Origin: Chthoniobacteraceae bacterium
Lineage (GTDB): Bacteria > Verrucomicrobiota > Verrucomicrobiia > Chthoniobacterales > Chthoniobacteraceae
Length of the DNA stretch: 50,702 bases
Reading direction: 5' to 3'
Assembly (NCBI GenBank): GCA_947471505.1
Contig: CANIWM010000043.1
Location: forward strand, 1 to 50,702
Under the pieces are notes generated by a model that was not told the origin of the DNA, did not search any database, and worked only from the letters and a program-made list of their open reading frames with translations. Shown here piece by piece: positions 18,801 to 26,643 of the stretch (its first letter is position 1; each line of letters begins with the position of its first letter). The translations under genes and the position numbers were made by a program.

Positions 18801-21800
18801 CATCGTTGCCCGTCGCCGTGCGTGCGCCCTCGCTGCGAGTGAGCGTCAATTTTTCCACTTTCGCCGGGAGCGTGAAGCTGACGCTGGAAAACACGATGTC
18901 TGCCGTTCCTTCTCCCGCTTGCTCGATGATTTTCACGCCCGAATCATTCACATAATAGAGGTCGTTGCCGTCGCCGCCGAGGAGCGTATCGCCGAGCCCT
19001 CCCTCCAGCGTATCCACGCCGCCGAGGCCGCTGAGCTTGTTTTTCCCGGCGTTGCCGATGAGGCGGTTGGCGTCGCCGGTGCCGCTGGCGTTGCTGTTTT
19101 TTGCTCCTGTCAAAAAGACCCCTTCAATCCCGATGAATGCCTCGCTGTTCAAGTCCACGCTGTCCGGCGTCGAGACGAGATCAAAGCCCGCTGTGTCGGT
19201 GATCGTGTCTCCGTCGTTCACCGTATAGGCGTCGTCGCCGTTGCCTCCGAAGAGGTTGTCGTTACCCGAACCACCGTCGAGGTAGTCGTCGCCGTCATCG
19301 CCGAAGATCGTGTCGTTTCCAGCGCCGCCGAGCAGCGTGTCATTCCCCTCGCCGCCTTCCAGCGAGTCGTCGCCGTCGCCGCCGGAGATGAGGTCATCAC
19401 CATCGCCGCCGAGCAGCGTGTCGTTCCCGCCGAGGCCGCCGATCACATTCGCTGCGTCGTTGCCTGTGATGCGGTTGTTGCTGTTGTTACCAAAGCCGTT
19501 GATCGCTTTGTGAATGACCTCCGTCCCGTCCTCGCTGAGGTCCGACGTGAGCTCCAAAACGAACAGCCCGCTCGACAAGCTGTAAGTCGTCGCACGGCTG
19601 CGTACCGGCGAAAGCGGGAACGCCACGTCCGCGATAATCACGTCCTTCGCATCATCCACCACGAACACATCCAGCCCGCCGCCCCCCACGAGCGTGTCTA
19701 TTCCCGGCCCACCATCCAGCGTGTCGTTGCCCGCCGATCCGACGAGCGAGTCATTGCCCGCTCCGCCAAACAGCGAGTCGTTGCCGGTGTTTTGCGTGAA
19801 GCCTTTGAAGAAGCCGTAGAGCGTGTCGTTGCCCTCGTCGCCCATCAGTAAGTCGTTGCCGGGGCCGCCGCTGAGTGTGTCGTTCTGCTCGCCGCCGTAG
19901 AGCTGGTCGTTGCTGTCGTCGCCGCCGATGACATCGTTCCCCTTCCCGCCAAACACTTGGTCGTCCCCTAATCCACCGCCCAGCGTATCGCTGCCGAAGC
20001 CGCCGTGGACGAAGTCATTGCCCGCTCCACCCTCGTAATTGATCGGGATGCGAACGTCGTCCGAGGCCCGCAGCACATCGTTCCCAGCGCCGCCGTCGCC
20101 GATGATTTTCTTGCCCTTCAGAGTCACGTCGCCGCCGAGAAAAGGGAGCGCATTTCCGGCGAGGTCCGTCGTATCCGCGCTGGAAACCACGACGCTGAAA
20201 ACGTCCACGAGGTTCCCCTTCGCATCGAGCTGCGGACGCAAGCGGATGCTCTCGCCGATGTCGCCCAGCCCGTCGTTCCGCGCAGCGGCGTTTGGGCCGG
20301 TGTGAATCCGCACAGCCTCACCGGATAGCGATGCCAGCAGCGGCGCGGGCTGGTTTGCAGCCGCCGCCTTCGCCGCCTCGAAGTCGAACAGCGTGATCGC
20401 GCCGAGGTCGAAGTGCTTCGAGTAAAAGAGAAACTCCAAATACGCCGAGAGATACGCGTCAATGCGGCCGGAAATATCGAACAGCCCGAGCGGGCTCACG
20501 CTGCTCTGGAGCTGCTTTTGTATCTCCAGGAAGCTCAGCTTCCCATCGTTTGCCAGCTCCGGGTGGCCCGGTACCGCGAAGTCGTCTTTGTAGTCCGCAA
20601 TCACCGTTCCACGGATGCCGCCTTCGACGCCGCCCTCCGCGATTCCGGGGATGCCGAGACTCGCCGTCGCGCCGATGCGTGCATCGAAACTCACCTCCGG
20701 CAAGCCCGCGAAGTCCGTGAGGAAAAAGCCGTTGAACAGCTTGCCGAGGTCCGCGAAACCGCCATTCGCAAAGTCCGCGACGCCGCTCGTATCGTAGCCG
20801 ATCTCCACGTTTAGATTTACCGAGCCACCCACTGCGATCCCTACATTCACTCCGGGAAAAATCGGCACACTCTTGCTGTAATCCAGCCCCACACTCACCG
20901 GCCCCGGATTGTATGTCGCCAGCGTCGCCGTCTGCCCCAGCACAAATTTGAACACCTCTGCCGAGCCTTCTAAAATCGGGAAATGCAGCCCGCCGCCAAG
21001 CTCGCTCGTGAGCATGGACGACAGCCCCGAGAGCCCCGCATTCCCGCCGACGCCAGCGCCGCTGCTCGTCAAATTTGGCGTCACCGTGCTGAGCAAAAAC
21101 GCCGGGTTCCGCACATCCGCGCCGTTGCCATCCAGCGTGTAGCCGAAGCTGCCAAAGTCCACCAACGTCCCACCCGCATTGGAGAACGCGCTGATCTTTT
21201 TCGCGATATTCCCGAGCTGCGCGATGTCCTTCACCGTCTCTGCCGCAGGCGAGCCGGGGCCTGCGAGGATGTCTATGAGCGTCCCGCCGAGGCCGAGTTT
21301 CGCAAGGATCGGCCCCACGCCGGGGATGGGCGTCGCCAGCTTCGTGCAAACGTCAATCACCGGCCCGAGATACGTCGTCGCCGAGTCGAAAAACTTCTTC
21401 GCCACGCCATTTACAAACGAGCCGGGGTCGAGGCCGATGTTATTAAAATCAACCTGCGGCACCGAGCCAAACGCGCTGTTGTCCGGGTCCGAATTGACCG
21501 TGGCTCCCGCGATGTCCCAATCAACCTTCAGTGTCGAACCCACGCCCGGCATCGCTGCACCTGCACCGAAGCTCGTCTTGAGCTGGAGCTGTGGAGTCGC
21601 CGCCCCACTCGCCACCGTCGCGCTCGTCACCGCGCCCGATGAATCCAGCTCCACGGCGAAATTTGCCGTCAGCAAATTCGTATCCACTGCCGACACCGTG
21701 TAAGGCAGATTGCCCATCGAAGCGGCCACATTTTTGAAAGCACCCGCATCCACATCCAGCGACACATCAAGCTCGTTCGCATCGCTCGTCTGCATCACGA

Positions 21801-22302
21801 ACCCGCCCGCACCATTCAGTCCCACCGAGAAATTCAGTCCGTAATTCACCGTGCCTTTTGCCGTCGCCGCCCCCGCCAGCGAAAGGCCAAGCCCCGGCAT
21901 CCCAAGCACCCCATCCACGTCCGCCGGTAACGCGCTCGCGCCCGAAACGTCCGACAAATCCACGAGGAACGTATCGCCACCGACACCCTTTGCTTTCGTC
22001 GAAAACCCTTCCGCTGCTAGGGCATCATTCACGGCTTTCAGAACCGCCGCATCCGTCCCACCGCTGCCCGCCAGTGATGCCAGCTTCGTATCGAGCGCCG
22101 TCTTCAGCGTTTTGAATTTTTGTAGTCCCGCGTTCGCCGCATTTGGTGTCGCCGCCACCGCGAGGGTCTGGAGATTCCCACCGACCACGGGCAGACTCTC
22201 CGCGAAAACACTCGCAGCGAGCTGGGACTGGATATTGGTAAGGACGGAATCAAGCCCATCGCGGAACGCGGAGACCTGTGCAGATGTGAGATTCATTGCC
22301 AT
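15874..22302 (-). CDS. Giant RTX-type calcium-binding secreted protein
   Basis: About 2,142 residues. ATG 22302 (MAMNLTSAQVSAF) is preferred to a TTG at 22380. The first 700 or so residues are non-repetitive, acidic and Gly/Ala-rich. From about 20.1 kb downward the protein is built of nonapeptide RTX repeats (GGxGxDxLxG). These are interleaved with about nine longer modules of the pattern YxVDxxxDxxxE, FTLPxxVExLxLxG, GNxxxNxLxG. The C-terminus (FFEGMSVAPTEASALFFLAV) ends in a short hydrophobic tail, as in type I secretion substrates. Calcium-dependent folding outside the cell is expected. No ABC, HlyD or TolC transporter genes are nearby. No catalytic domain was recognised in the N-terminal part. 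Confidence 0.9.
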   Translation of the reverse strand: MAMNLTSAQVSAFRDGLDSVLTNIQSQLAASVFAESLPVVGGNLQTLAVAATPNAANAGLQKFKTLKTALDTKLASLAGSGGTDAAVLKAVNDALAAEGFSTKAKGVGGDTFLVDLSDVSGASALPADVDGVLGMPGLGLSLAGAATAKGTVNYGLNFSVGLNGAGGFVMQTSDANELDVSLDVDAGAFKNVAASMGNLPYTVSAVDTNLLTANFAVELDSSGAVTSATVASGAATPQLQLKTSFGAGAAMPGVGSTLKVDWDIAGATVNSDPDNSAFGSVPQVDFNNIGLDPGSFVNGVAKKFFDSATTYLGPVIDVCTKLATPIPGVGPILAKLGLGGTLIDILAGPGSPAAETVKDIAQLGNIAKKISAFSNAGGTLVDFGSFGYTLDGNGADVRNPAFLLSTVTPNLTSSGAGVGGNAGLSGLSSMLTSELGGGLHFPILEGSAEVFKFVLGQTATLATYNPGPVSVGLDYSKSVPIFPGVNVGIAVGGSVNLNVEIGYDTSGVADFANGGFADLGKLFNGFFLTDFAGLPEVSFDARIGATASLGIPGIAEGGVEGGIRGTVIADYKDDFAVPGHPELANDGKLSFLEIQKQLQSSVSPLGLFDISGRIDAYLSAYLEFLFYSKHFDLGAITLFDFEAAKAAAANQPAPLLASLSGEAVRIHTGPNAAARNDGLGDIGESIRLRPQLDAKGNLVDVFSVVVSSADTTDLAGNALPFLGGDVTLKGKKIIGDGGAGNDVLRASDDVRIPINYEGGAGNDFVHGGFGSDTLGGGLGDDQVFGGKGNDVIGGDDSNDQLYGGEQNDTLSGGPGNDLLMGDEGNDTLYGFFKGFTQNTGNDSLFGGAGNDSLVGSAGNDTLDGGPGIDTLVGGGGLDVFVVDDAKDVIIADVAFPLSPVRSRATTYSLSSGLFVLELTSDLSEDGTEVIHKAINGFGNNSNNRITGNDAANVIGGLGGNDTLLGGDGDDLISGGDGDDSLEGGEGNDTLLGGAGNDTIFGDDGDDYLDGGSGNDNLFGGNGDDAYTVNDGDTITDTAGFDLVSTPDSVDLNSEAFIGIEGVFLTGAKNSNASGTGDANRLIGNAGKNKLSGLGGVDTLEGGLGDTLLGGDGNDLYYVNDSGVKIIEQAGEGTADIVFSSVSFTLPAKVEKLTLTRSEGARTATGNDGDNQIIAQKHGTVKVDGKAGDDLILARSLYSTLSATIYGGVGRDTILGSNFDDVLYGNVAQFSSPSDFFPDDDSISGGDGNDTIYGGDGVDTLIGGDGNDEIHTQAREITTLMGGLGDDVYVIDDPDGIFNVLSIDESNGGGVDTVRSIVDVDFRALRPNSSLVVSGAVENIELIEAFFKVGKTLVLKGATFGRGSINNNRITGNSLDNTLEGFAGQDTLIGGAGNDTLNGDDVSGSARDELYGGKGNDTFIINDTKDVVVEFLNEGTDTVQAEINFTLPQHVENLFLNGAAVSGIGNGLGNVLRGNASANTLSGLFGNDTILGGNGGDTILAGPGDDVVRGQDGDDVIDGGEGKDLLVGNDGGDTIRGGGDDDKIFGQAEFNTGGPDYDDDGANDVLFGDDGNDSLIGFGGNDWLDGGNGDDGMSGGTGSDTYIVDSAGDKVFEVADAGYDEVLSSVTFTIPANVESLVLTGVANINAFGSKADDTLRGNSGNNTVAGLAGFDVLYGGEGNDVLYGGDDADFLYGDLGGMGTGNDTLDGGKGDDAMFGDGGNDVYRVDSPDDAAVEEPNRGHDRVETTVSYALFPDVEDLVYVGSPTVGAALTGNDSANLIVGGNARDTLDGGAGIDTLIGGGGDDTYHVDRLDDRISEAVNGGNDAIISHAAEYVLPGNVENFGIADDAPPSSSYFGLGRSIGTGNGLANVMLGNADPNILFGETGNDTLLGNGGDDILFGGDGNDSINGGAGADTLDGGAGNDTYLIDTLDSINDFAGEGYDKAIAQVTGCTLTPGSYTEELQLAAIADVVSGFGNELANVITGNAFANTLGGGAGPDTLNGGGGDDDLTGANPSTLGVGEIDTFIGGPGADHIFLTSGTDIYYDDGSALAGGLGDFAWIKDFKPSEGDRVVLPGFTAGSFLFAPTSIPGGSSKGIGLFRDTDGDHVFDDPFGATAPDELLAFFEGMSVAPTEASALFFLAV

Positions 22303-22390
22303 TGGAGTGATTCGCGGAATCTTCACGATTTTTGGATAAATGAAACTCGGATTTTCAAAGTGAGAGCGGACAAAGTTCAAAAGATCGCAA

Positions 22391-22405
22391 CTTTGTCTTG
22401 CAAAG
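22391..22405. promoter_or_regulatory. CTTTG-N5-CAAAG operator candidate, copy 1
   Basis: CTTTG-tcttg-CAAAG is a perfect inverted repeat, extended by one base on each side (A...T). It lies 31 bases before the membrane-protein start at 22437 and 89 bases from the divergent RTX start. Two further CAAAGT half-sites occur at 22356-22361 and 22371-22376. Confidence 0.6.
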
Positions 22406-22410
22406 TGACG

Positions 22411-22425
22411 CTTTGCCCGGCAAAG
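22411..22425. promoter_or_regulatory. CTTTG-N5-CAAAG operator candidate, copy 2
   Basis: CTTTG-cccgg-CAAAG begins exactly 20 bases after copy 1, with the same arm length and spacing, and ends 11 bases before the ATG at 22437. Two tandem copies on nearly the same helical face point to cooperative binding of a regulator, most simply the winged-helix protein encoded at 23072. Confidence 0.6.
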
Positions 22426-22436
22426 TCCGCGCCGTT

Positions 22437-23066
22437 ATGCAACGCCAAGAAGCTGAAGAACATCTCCGAGTCATCCGTTCCCTCATGGAAAAAGCCACCG
22501 TCTATCGCGCCATCTCCGCGCCCACGGCGCTGATTGCCGGGCTGCTGGCGCTTGGGGCGGCGTATTGGGGATACATCCAAGACCCGGCATACTCAGATGT
22601 CCCAACCGTGAATGACAAATTCCAGTCCGCTCTCGGATTTCTTCCGATTTGGTGCTCCGTGCTTCTTGTCGTCGGAGTGGCAAATGGCTGGTTTCTATTT
22701 CGAGACGCTCGCCGTCGTAAAGAGAAGTTCGTTTCTAACGGAATGAAGATGGCTGTTATCGCACTGATTCCGAGTTACCTCACCGCGGGCGTGGTCAGCG
22801 TTGTTGCGAACTCCATGCCTGCAACCTTGACTGTCATTTGGACCGTTTTTCATGGAATCGGACTGCTCGCCACGGGCCACTTTTCACCGCGCTCGATTCA
22901 AGTGCTTGGTTGGGGATTTTTACTCGCTGGGCTATCAATCATCATCCTAGCCATTTGCGGCGAATCTTTGGTTCCATCCCCGCACCTTCTCATGGCCGTC
23001 ACCTTCGGTGGCTTCCACCTCATCTACGCCGCCTGCACATGGCCGCGTAAAAGCGCGACGCACTGA
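22437..23066 (+). CDS. Multi-pass membrane protein, first gene of a regulator operon
   Basis: 209 residues from ATG 22437; the TTG at 22398 lies inside an operator and is unlikely. After an amphipathic N-terminus (MQRQEAEEHLRVIRSLMEKA), about six hydrophobic helices are visible. They include ALIAGLLALGAAYWG, LPIWCSVLLVVGVANGW and FLLAGLSIIILAICG. No enzyme motif was seen. It starts the run 22437-24256, five bases before the regulator gene. Similar six-helix proteins occur beside small winged-helix regulators in other genomes, but I cannot name a function. Two CTTTG-N5-CAAAG sites sit directly upstream. Confidence 0.78.
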   Translation: MQRQEAEEHLRVIRSLMEKATVYRAISAPTALIAGLLALGAAYWGYIQDPAYSDVPTVNDKFQSALGFLPIWCSVLLVVGVANGWFLFRDARRRKEKFVSNGMKMAVIALIPSYLTAGVVSVVANSMPATLTVIWTVFHGIGLLATGHFSPRSIQVLGWGFLLAGLSIIILAICGESLVPSPHLLMAVTFGGFHLIYAACTWPRKSATH

Positions 23067-23071
23067 ACGCC

Positions 23072-23374
23072 ATGTTCGACTTCGACAAGCTCGACAAGCT
23101 CATCCACGAACGCGGGAGGCTCGGCATAATGACCCTGCTCGCCACGCGCGCGAGTTGGCCGTTCCAAGACCTCAAGGCGGAGCTGAAAATGAGCGACGGC
23201 AACTTGGTCACACACCTGCGCACGCTCCACGACGCGGGCCATGTCGCCATCACCAAAGAAGTCCAAAACGACCGCCCGCAAACCAGCTACGCCCTCACAG
23301 CGAAAGGCCGCGCGGCATTTACCGAATACCTCGCGGTGCTGGAGAGCATCGTGAAAGCAGGGAGGAACGAATGA
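23072..23374 (+). CDS. Winged-helix transcriptional regulator (HTH_34 type)
   Basis: 100 residues, essentially one winged-helix domain. It opens LDKLIHERGRLGIMTLLA. The recognition-helix region is MSDGNLVTHLRTLHDAGHV, and the wing ends SYALTAKGRAAF. This matches the short MarR/ArsR-like family of Pfam HTH_34 (winged-helix DNA-binding). No effector domain or metal-site cysteines are present, so the signal is unknown. It lies five bases after a multi-pass membrane protein. The natural binding sites are the two CTTTG-N5-CAAAG palindromes at 22391-22425 and the third at 24277-24291; that assignment is inference. Confidence 0.88.
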   Translation: MFDFDKLDKLIHERGRLGIMTLLATRASWPFQDLKAELKMSDGNLVTHLRTLHDAGHVAITKEVQNDRPQTSYALTAKGRAAFTEYLAVLESIVKAGRNE

Positions 23375-23387
23375 ACTCAAAACACCA

Positions 23388-23648
23388 ATGAAACCATCGA
23401 CCAACAAATCAAAACGCAATCTTCGTGCCCTCTTCACCTTAGCCTTCTTTTTCAGCATCACATTTGCACTCGGTGGCGGAGGGTTGTTGTATTTTGCGTT
23501 CCCACATCCCGAATCGGAAATTCCCGTTTGGCAGTTTGGGCAGTGGATACTATCCAGCAGCATTATCCATCTCGTCGTGTACTTTGGATTGTTTTGTCAG
23601 GTTCGCAAATTACGAATCGGCACTGAAACAGAAGGGGAGAGTAAATGA
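23388..23648 (+). CDS. Small two-helix membrane protein
   Basis: 86 residues. A basic N-terminus (MKPSTNKSKRN) precedes two hydrophobic segments (LFTLAFFFSITFALGGGGLL and SSSIIHLVVYFGLFC), and the tail is charged and soluble. No motif was recognised. It lies 13 bases after the regulator, and its stop overlaps the next start (ATGA), so it is translated as part of the operon. Confidence 0.65.
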   Translation: MKPSTNKSKRNLRALFTLAFFFSITFALGGGGLLYFAFPHPESEIPVWQFGQWILSSSIIHLVVYFGLFCQVRKLRIGTETEGESK

Positions 23649-24256
23649 GAGGTAAACAGATCGCATGGATTGCGGTGAGAATCGCGGTGGCTGCGACGGT
23701 CTTGGTCGCTGTGCTTTCGTCTCCGTTTGGCGAGTATTTGTGGCTACTTGCGGCGCTCGCTCCTCTGGTTCTCGCGGCAGTAAGTATCGCCTGCGTCCTA
23801 TTTGCGATTGGGAATTGGCAAAGTCGGCGGCGCTCCTCACTCCTCGCTGGTGCGCTCGGATTTGCGGTTTGCTTTGGTTTTCTCCGGCTCAATCCGCACT
23901 TCACGAGCGGCGTGCGGTTTGCGCTGCAACGGGCGAGCTACGAGGAGAAAGTGCGGATTATCCTTCAAGCGAAAGCCGAGGGCCGTGATGTCGAGAAACT
24001 CAATATCAGCGACTTCGCCTATTTAGACGACGGCCCGCCTGTCCGAGTTTCCTTCTTTTGGTTTCGCGGAGTCACCGACAATTGGGTGGGGCTCGTTTTC
24101 GACCCGACCGACGAAGTGATGAAAGCGAATCAATTTAAGCGTGACTGGTCGAACTGGAATGACCCGAACTTGCAGGGCATTAAGAGGCTCTTCGACGGCG
24201 ACCTTTATTATGCTGAACACCTTTCCGGTCATTGGTATCTGTGCGGCTTCACCTGA
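23645..24256 (+). CDS. Membrane protein with a C-terminal soluble domain
   Basis: 203 residues starting at ATG 23645, overlapping the previous stop. Three hydrophobic helices fill residues about 5-90 (IAWIAVRIAVAATVLVAVL; LWLLAALAPLVLAAVSIAC; SLLAGALGFAVCFGFL). A soluble domain of about 110 residues rich in Trp, Phe and Asp follows, ending LSGHWYLCGFT. No family was recognised. It is last in the 22437-24256 operon; 39 bases separate it from ispH, and they contain the third CTTTG-N5-CAAAG site. Confidence 0.7.
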   Translation: MRGKQIAWIAVRIAVAATVLVAVLSSPFGEYLWLLAALAPLVLAAVSIACVLFAIGNWQSRRRSSLLAGALGFAVCFGFLRLNPHFTSGVRFALQRASYEEKVRIILQAKAEGRDVEKLNISDFAYLDDGPPVRVSFFWFRGVTDNWVGLVFDPTDEVMKANQFKRDWSNWNDPNLQGIKRLFDGDLYYAEHLSGHWYLCGFT

Positions 24257-24276
24257 TTCCTCATTTTATCCAAATA

Positions 24277-24291
24277 CTTTGCCATACAAAG
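24277..24291. promoter_or_regulatory. CTTTG-N5-CAAAG operator candidate, copy 3, in front of ispH
   Basis: CTTTG-ccata-CAAAG has arms and spacing identical to the pair at 22391-22425 and ends four bases before the ispH start codon. At this position a bound protein would block initiation or the ribosome-binding region. Confidence 0.58.
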
Positions 24292-24295
24292 CTCT

Positions 24296-25150
24296 ATGAA
24301 AATACAACTAGCAGAACACTACGGCCTTTGCTTCGGCGTCCGCGACGCCATTGCGCAGGCAGAGAAACTCGCAGCCGCCGCCCCGTTCACCATTTTGGGT
24401 GAGCTTGTCCATAATCCTGTCGTCCGCGAACGGCTCGACTCGCTTGGCGTCCACCAAGGGCAGCTCGCGACGCCCGGCGATGCGCCGACGCCGCAAGTTA
24501 TGATCACCGCCCACGGGGCGAGCGATGCGGCTCGGGCGGCTTGGCGGGGTGCGGGGTTTGGCGTCGCGGATGGCACTTGCCCGCTCGTCCGCCATGCGCA
24601 CGGGCAGCTCCGGTTGCTGGTCGAGCTGGGGTGCCAGCCCGTCGTCATCGGCAAGCCGGGGCATGTGGAAGTGAACGGACTCGTGGGCGATTTCCCGGAA
24701 GCCGTCGTGATCGAAAGCGAACGCGATTTTTCCAAACTCCCCGCCGCCGCTCGATACGGCGTCGTCTCGCAAACTACACAGCCGATTGAGCATGTGCAGC
24801 AGCTCGTCGCCGCACTCCGCATCCATTTTCCCGCGAGCGAACTCATCTTCCGCGACACCGTTTGCCAGCCGACGAAGAACCGCCAGAACGCCCTGCGCAA
24901 GCTGCTCGCCGAGTGCGATACGCTCGTCGTCGTAGGCGGGCACAACAGCAACAACACCCTCCAACTCGTCGCCGCCGCCACCGCCGCTGGCCGCCGCGCC
25001 ATCCACATCACGCGCCCCGATGAGCTTCGCGACGAATGGTTCGCCGAAGCCGAGCACGTCGGCGTCACCGCAGGCACCAGCACGCTGAAAGAAACCGTCG
25101 CCGCCGTCGTCGCACGGCTGGAGCAAATCAAACAACCCACCGCAGCTTAA
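24296..25150 (+). CDS. ispH: 4-hydroxy-3-methylbut-2-enyl diphosphate reductase (IspH/LytB)
   Basis: 284 residues. The three conserved cluster cysteines are C12 (LCFG), C95 (DGTCPLV) and C190 (DTVCQPTKNRQ). Other IspH landmarks are GHVEVNG, with the catalytic Glu near 125, SQTTQP, GGHNSNNT and TAGTSTLKE. The enzyme carries out the last step of the MEP pathway, reducing HMBPP to IPP and DMAPP with an iron-sulfur cluster. The usual THSxGS is replaced here by TAHGAS, a mild divergence. It is followed after five bases by the ferritin-like gene. The CTTTG-N5-CAAAG site directly upstream suggests shared control with the membrane/regulator operon. Confidence 0.94.
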   Translation: MKIQLAEHYGLCFGVRDAIAQAEKLAAAAPFTILGELVHNPVVRERLDSLGVHQGQLATPGDAPTPQVMITAHGASDAARAAWRGAGFGVADGTCPLVRHAHGQLRLLVELGCQPVVIGKPGHVEVNGLVGDFPEAVVIESERDFSKLPAAARYGVVSQTTQPIEHVQQLVAALRIHFPASELIFRDTVCQPTKNRQNALRKLLAECDTLVVVGGHNSNNTLQLVAAATAAGRRAIHITRPDELRDEWFAEAEHVGVTAGTSTLKETVAAVVARLEQIKQPTAA

Positions 25151-25155
25151 ACACT

Positions 25156-25896
25156 ATGAACTACGCACACTGGATTCGTCATTTCACCGTCAACCGTAAC
25201 CACCGCCCCGAGCCCGATTGGGAGGCTCCATTCGACATCCCCGAGCCCAAACGCGCGGCGCTCGCGAAGTCGCTGGCGGAGTATCAACTCGGCGACGGCG
25301 GCGGAGAGTGCCGACTCATCGGCTTCGACGCCGAAGCAGCCCGCAGCGTGCATCCCGACGCCGCGCGTGTGATTGATTTGTGGTTCCGCGAGGAGGCCGA
25401 ACACTCGCGACTACTCGGCTGCGGGCTCAGGCGAATCGGCGGGATATTTCTCACCACCACGTTTGGCTTCCGTCTATTCAACCGCATCCGCCGCTGGTTC
25501 GGTGCGCAGTTCGAGATGCTCGTCTTGCTCGTCGTGGAAATCGTCAGCACCGGTTATTACCGAGTCATCCAGCGGCACTGCGGCGACGCTCCCATCGCCG
25601 CAATGTGCGCTCTGATTTTGCGCGACGAAGCGGGGCACATCGTCTTTCACCGCGACCGCCTCGCGGCGAAAGATGCGGACTATTCGCGAGGCTGGCGAGC
25701 ACTGGCGATTCGGGTGCTCGGCGTAGGCTGCACGAGCTTCCTGTGGCTCTCGCATGGGCGCTGGCTGAGGGCTATCGGGGGAACGCTCGGAGAGTTCCGC
25801 AGGGAGATTGGGCTGGAAATGGACGCCTTCGTGCGGAGCCTTCATGAGCGGCGGGAAAGGCACTTCCGGCTCGTTCCCATCGTCGCCGGAAAATAG
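25156..25896 (+). CDS. Ferritin-like di-iron protein
   Basis: 246 residues. Two metal-ligand motifs of the ferritin-like four-helix fold are present: EEAEH at about 79-83 and DEAGHIVFH at about 155. A moderately hydrophobic segment (FEMLVLLVVEIVSTGYY) lies between them. The gene follows ispH by five bases and so is co-transcribed. A role as an oxidase, or in iron handling near an iron-sulfur enzyme, is possible. Closest relatives I can think of are uncharacterised ferritin-like proteins; no substrate can be assigned. Confidence 0.78.
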   Translation: MNYAHWIRHFTVNRNHRPEPDWEAPFDIPEPKRAALAKSLAEYQLGDGGGECRLIGFDAEAARSVHPDAARVIDLWFREEAEHSRLLGCGLRRIGGIFLTTTFGFRLFNRIRRWFGAQFEMLVLLVVEIVSTGYYRVIQRHCGDAPIAAMCALILRDEAGHIVFHRDRLAAKDADYSRGWRALAIRVLGVGCTSFLWLSHGRWLRAIGGTLGEFRREIGLEMDAFVRSLHERRERHFRLVPIVAGK

Positions 25897-25951
25897 GCAC
25901 TACTTCTTCCTTTCCTACGCCCGCGCATTCCGCTCATCTTGCCGCCCTATT

Positions 25952-26623
25952 ATGACTCCTGAACGATCCAACCAGACGACCCTCATTTCCTGCAAATCCA
26001 TCTTGCTCACGCTTATCGCGGCGGCCTCTTTGTTCCAAAGCGGCTGCGTGCTTGGGCGGCGCTCGATTTCACTCTCCGTGCCTGCGCCGACCGCCACAAA
26101 GGGCGCGGGCCAAGTCAGCATCGGGGCCATCACCGATGGGCGGCGCTTTGAAAACCGTCCGGGTAATCCCTCCACGCCCTCTGTTGATGGGGACGTGAAT
26201 ACGCTGAGTCCCGACCAGCTTGCGCAAATGATTGGACGCCAACGCAATACCTACGGCATGGCGATGGGCGACATCGCTCTGCCCGGCACCGATAATGTGC
26301 AGGGCAAGATGCGCGAACTCGTCACCACCGCGCTTTCCAAACGCGGCTACTCCACCGGCGGCGGGGCAAATTCTGTCTCCGTCCGCGTTGACGAGTTCTG
26401 GGCGTGGTTCACGCCGGGGATGTGGTCTATCGGATTCGAGGCACGGGTGCGCGGCAGTTTCACCGTCCGAAAGGGCGGCACCTCGCGGACTTTCAGCGTC
26501 TTGGGCACCGGTGAAAATCTCGGGCAAGTGGCAAGCGACCGCAATTGGCAGGAAGCTTACGAGCGGGCATTCGAAGACTTCCTCAAAAAGCTCGAAACCG
26601 AATTGGCCGCCGCCGGGTTCTAA
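25952..26623 (+). CDS. Probable lipoprotein, YajG-like
   Basis: 223 residues from ATG 25952; a longer frame from 25808 overlaps the ferritin-like gene and is rejected. The hydrophobic segment SILLTLIAAASLFQSGC ends in a cysteine at residue 32, a lipobox-like site although Gln at -3 is unusual. The mature part has VDEFWAWFTPGMWSIGFEA and a repeated beta pattern reminiscent of YajG-family outer-membrane lipoproteins, which have no firm function. It is convergent with the ABC ATPase. An inverted repeat (AAGTAGCC at 26623-26630 with GGCTACTT at 26642-26649) spans the junction. Confidence 0.72.
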   Translation: MTPERSNQTTLISCKSILLTLIAAASLFQSGCVLGRRSISLSVPAPTATKGAGQVSIGAITDGRRFENRPGNPSTPSVDGDVNTLSPDQLAQMIGRQRNTYGMAMGDIALPGTDNVQGKMRELVTTALSKRGYSTGGGANSVSVRVDEFWAWFTPGMWSIGFEARVRGSFTVRKGGTSRTFSVLGTGENLGQVASDRNWQEAYERAFEDFLKKLETELAAAGF

Positions 26624-26643
26624 AGTAGCCCCGCCGCTCTCGG

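Noticed and set aside
16200-20100. Regularly spaced short DNA repeats that could suggest a CRISPR-like array
   Set aside because: The period and sequence are explained by RTX nonapeptide codons on the minus strand; the repeats are degenerate and there are no cas genes.
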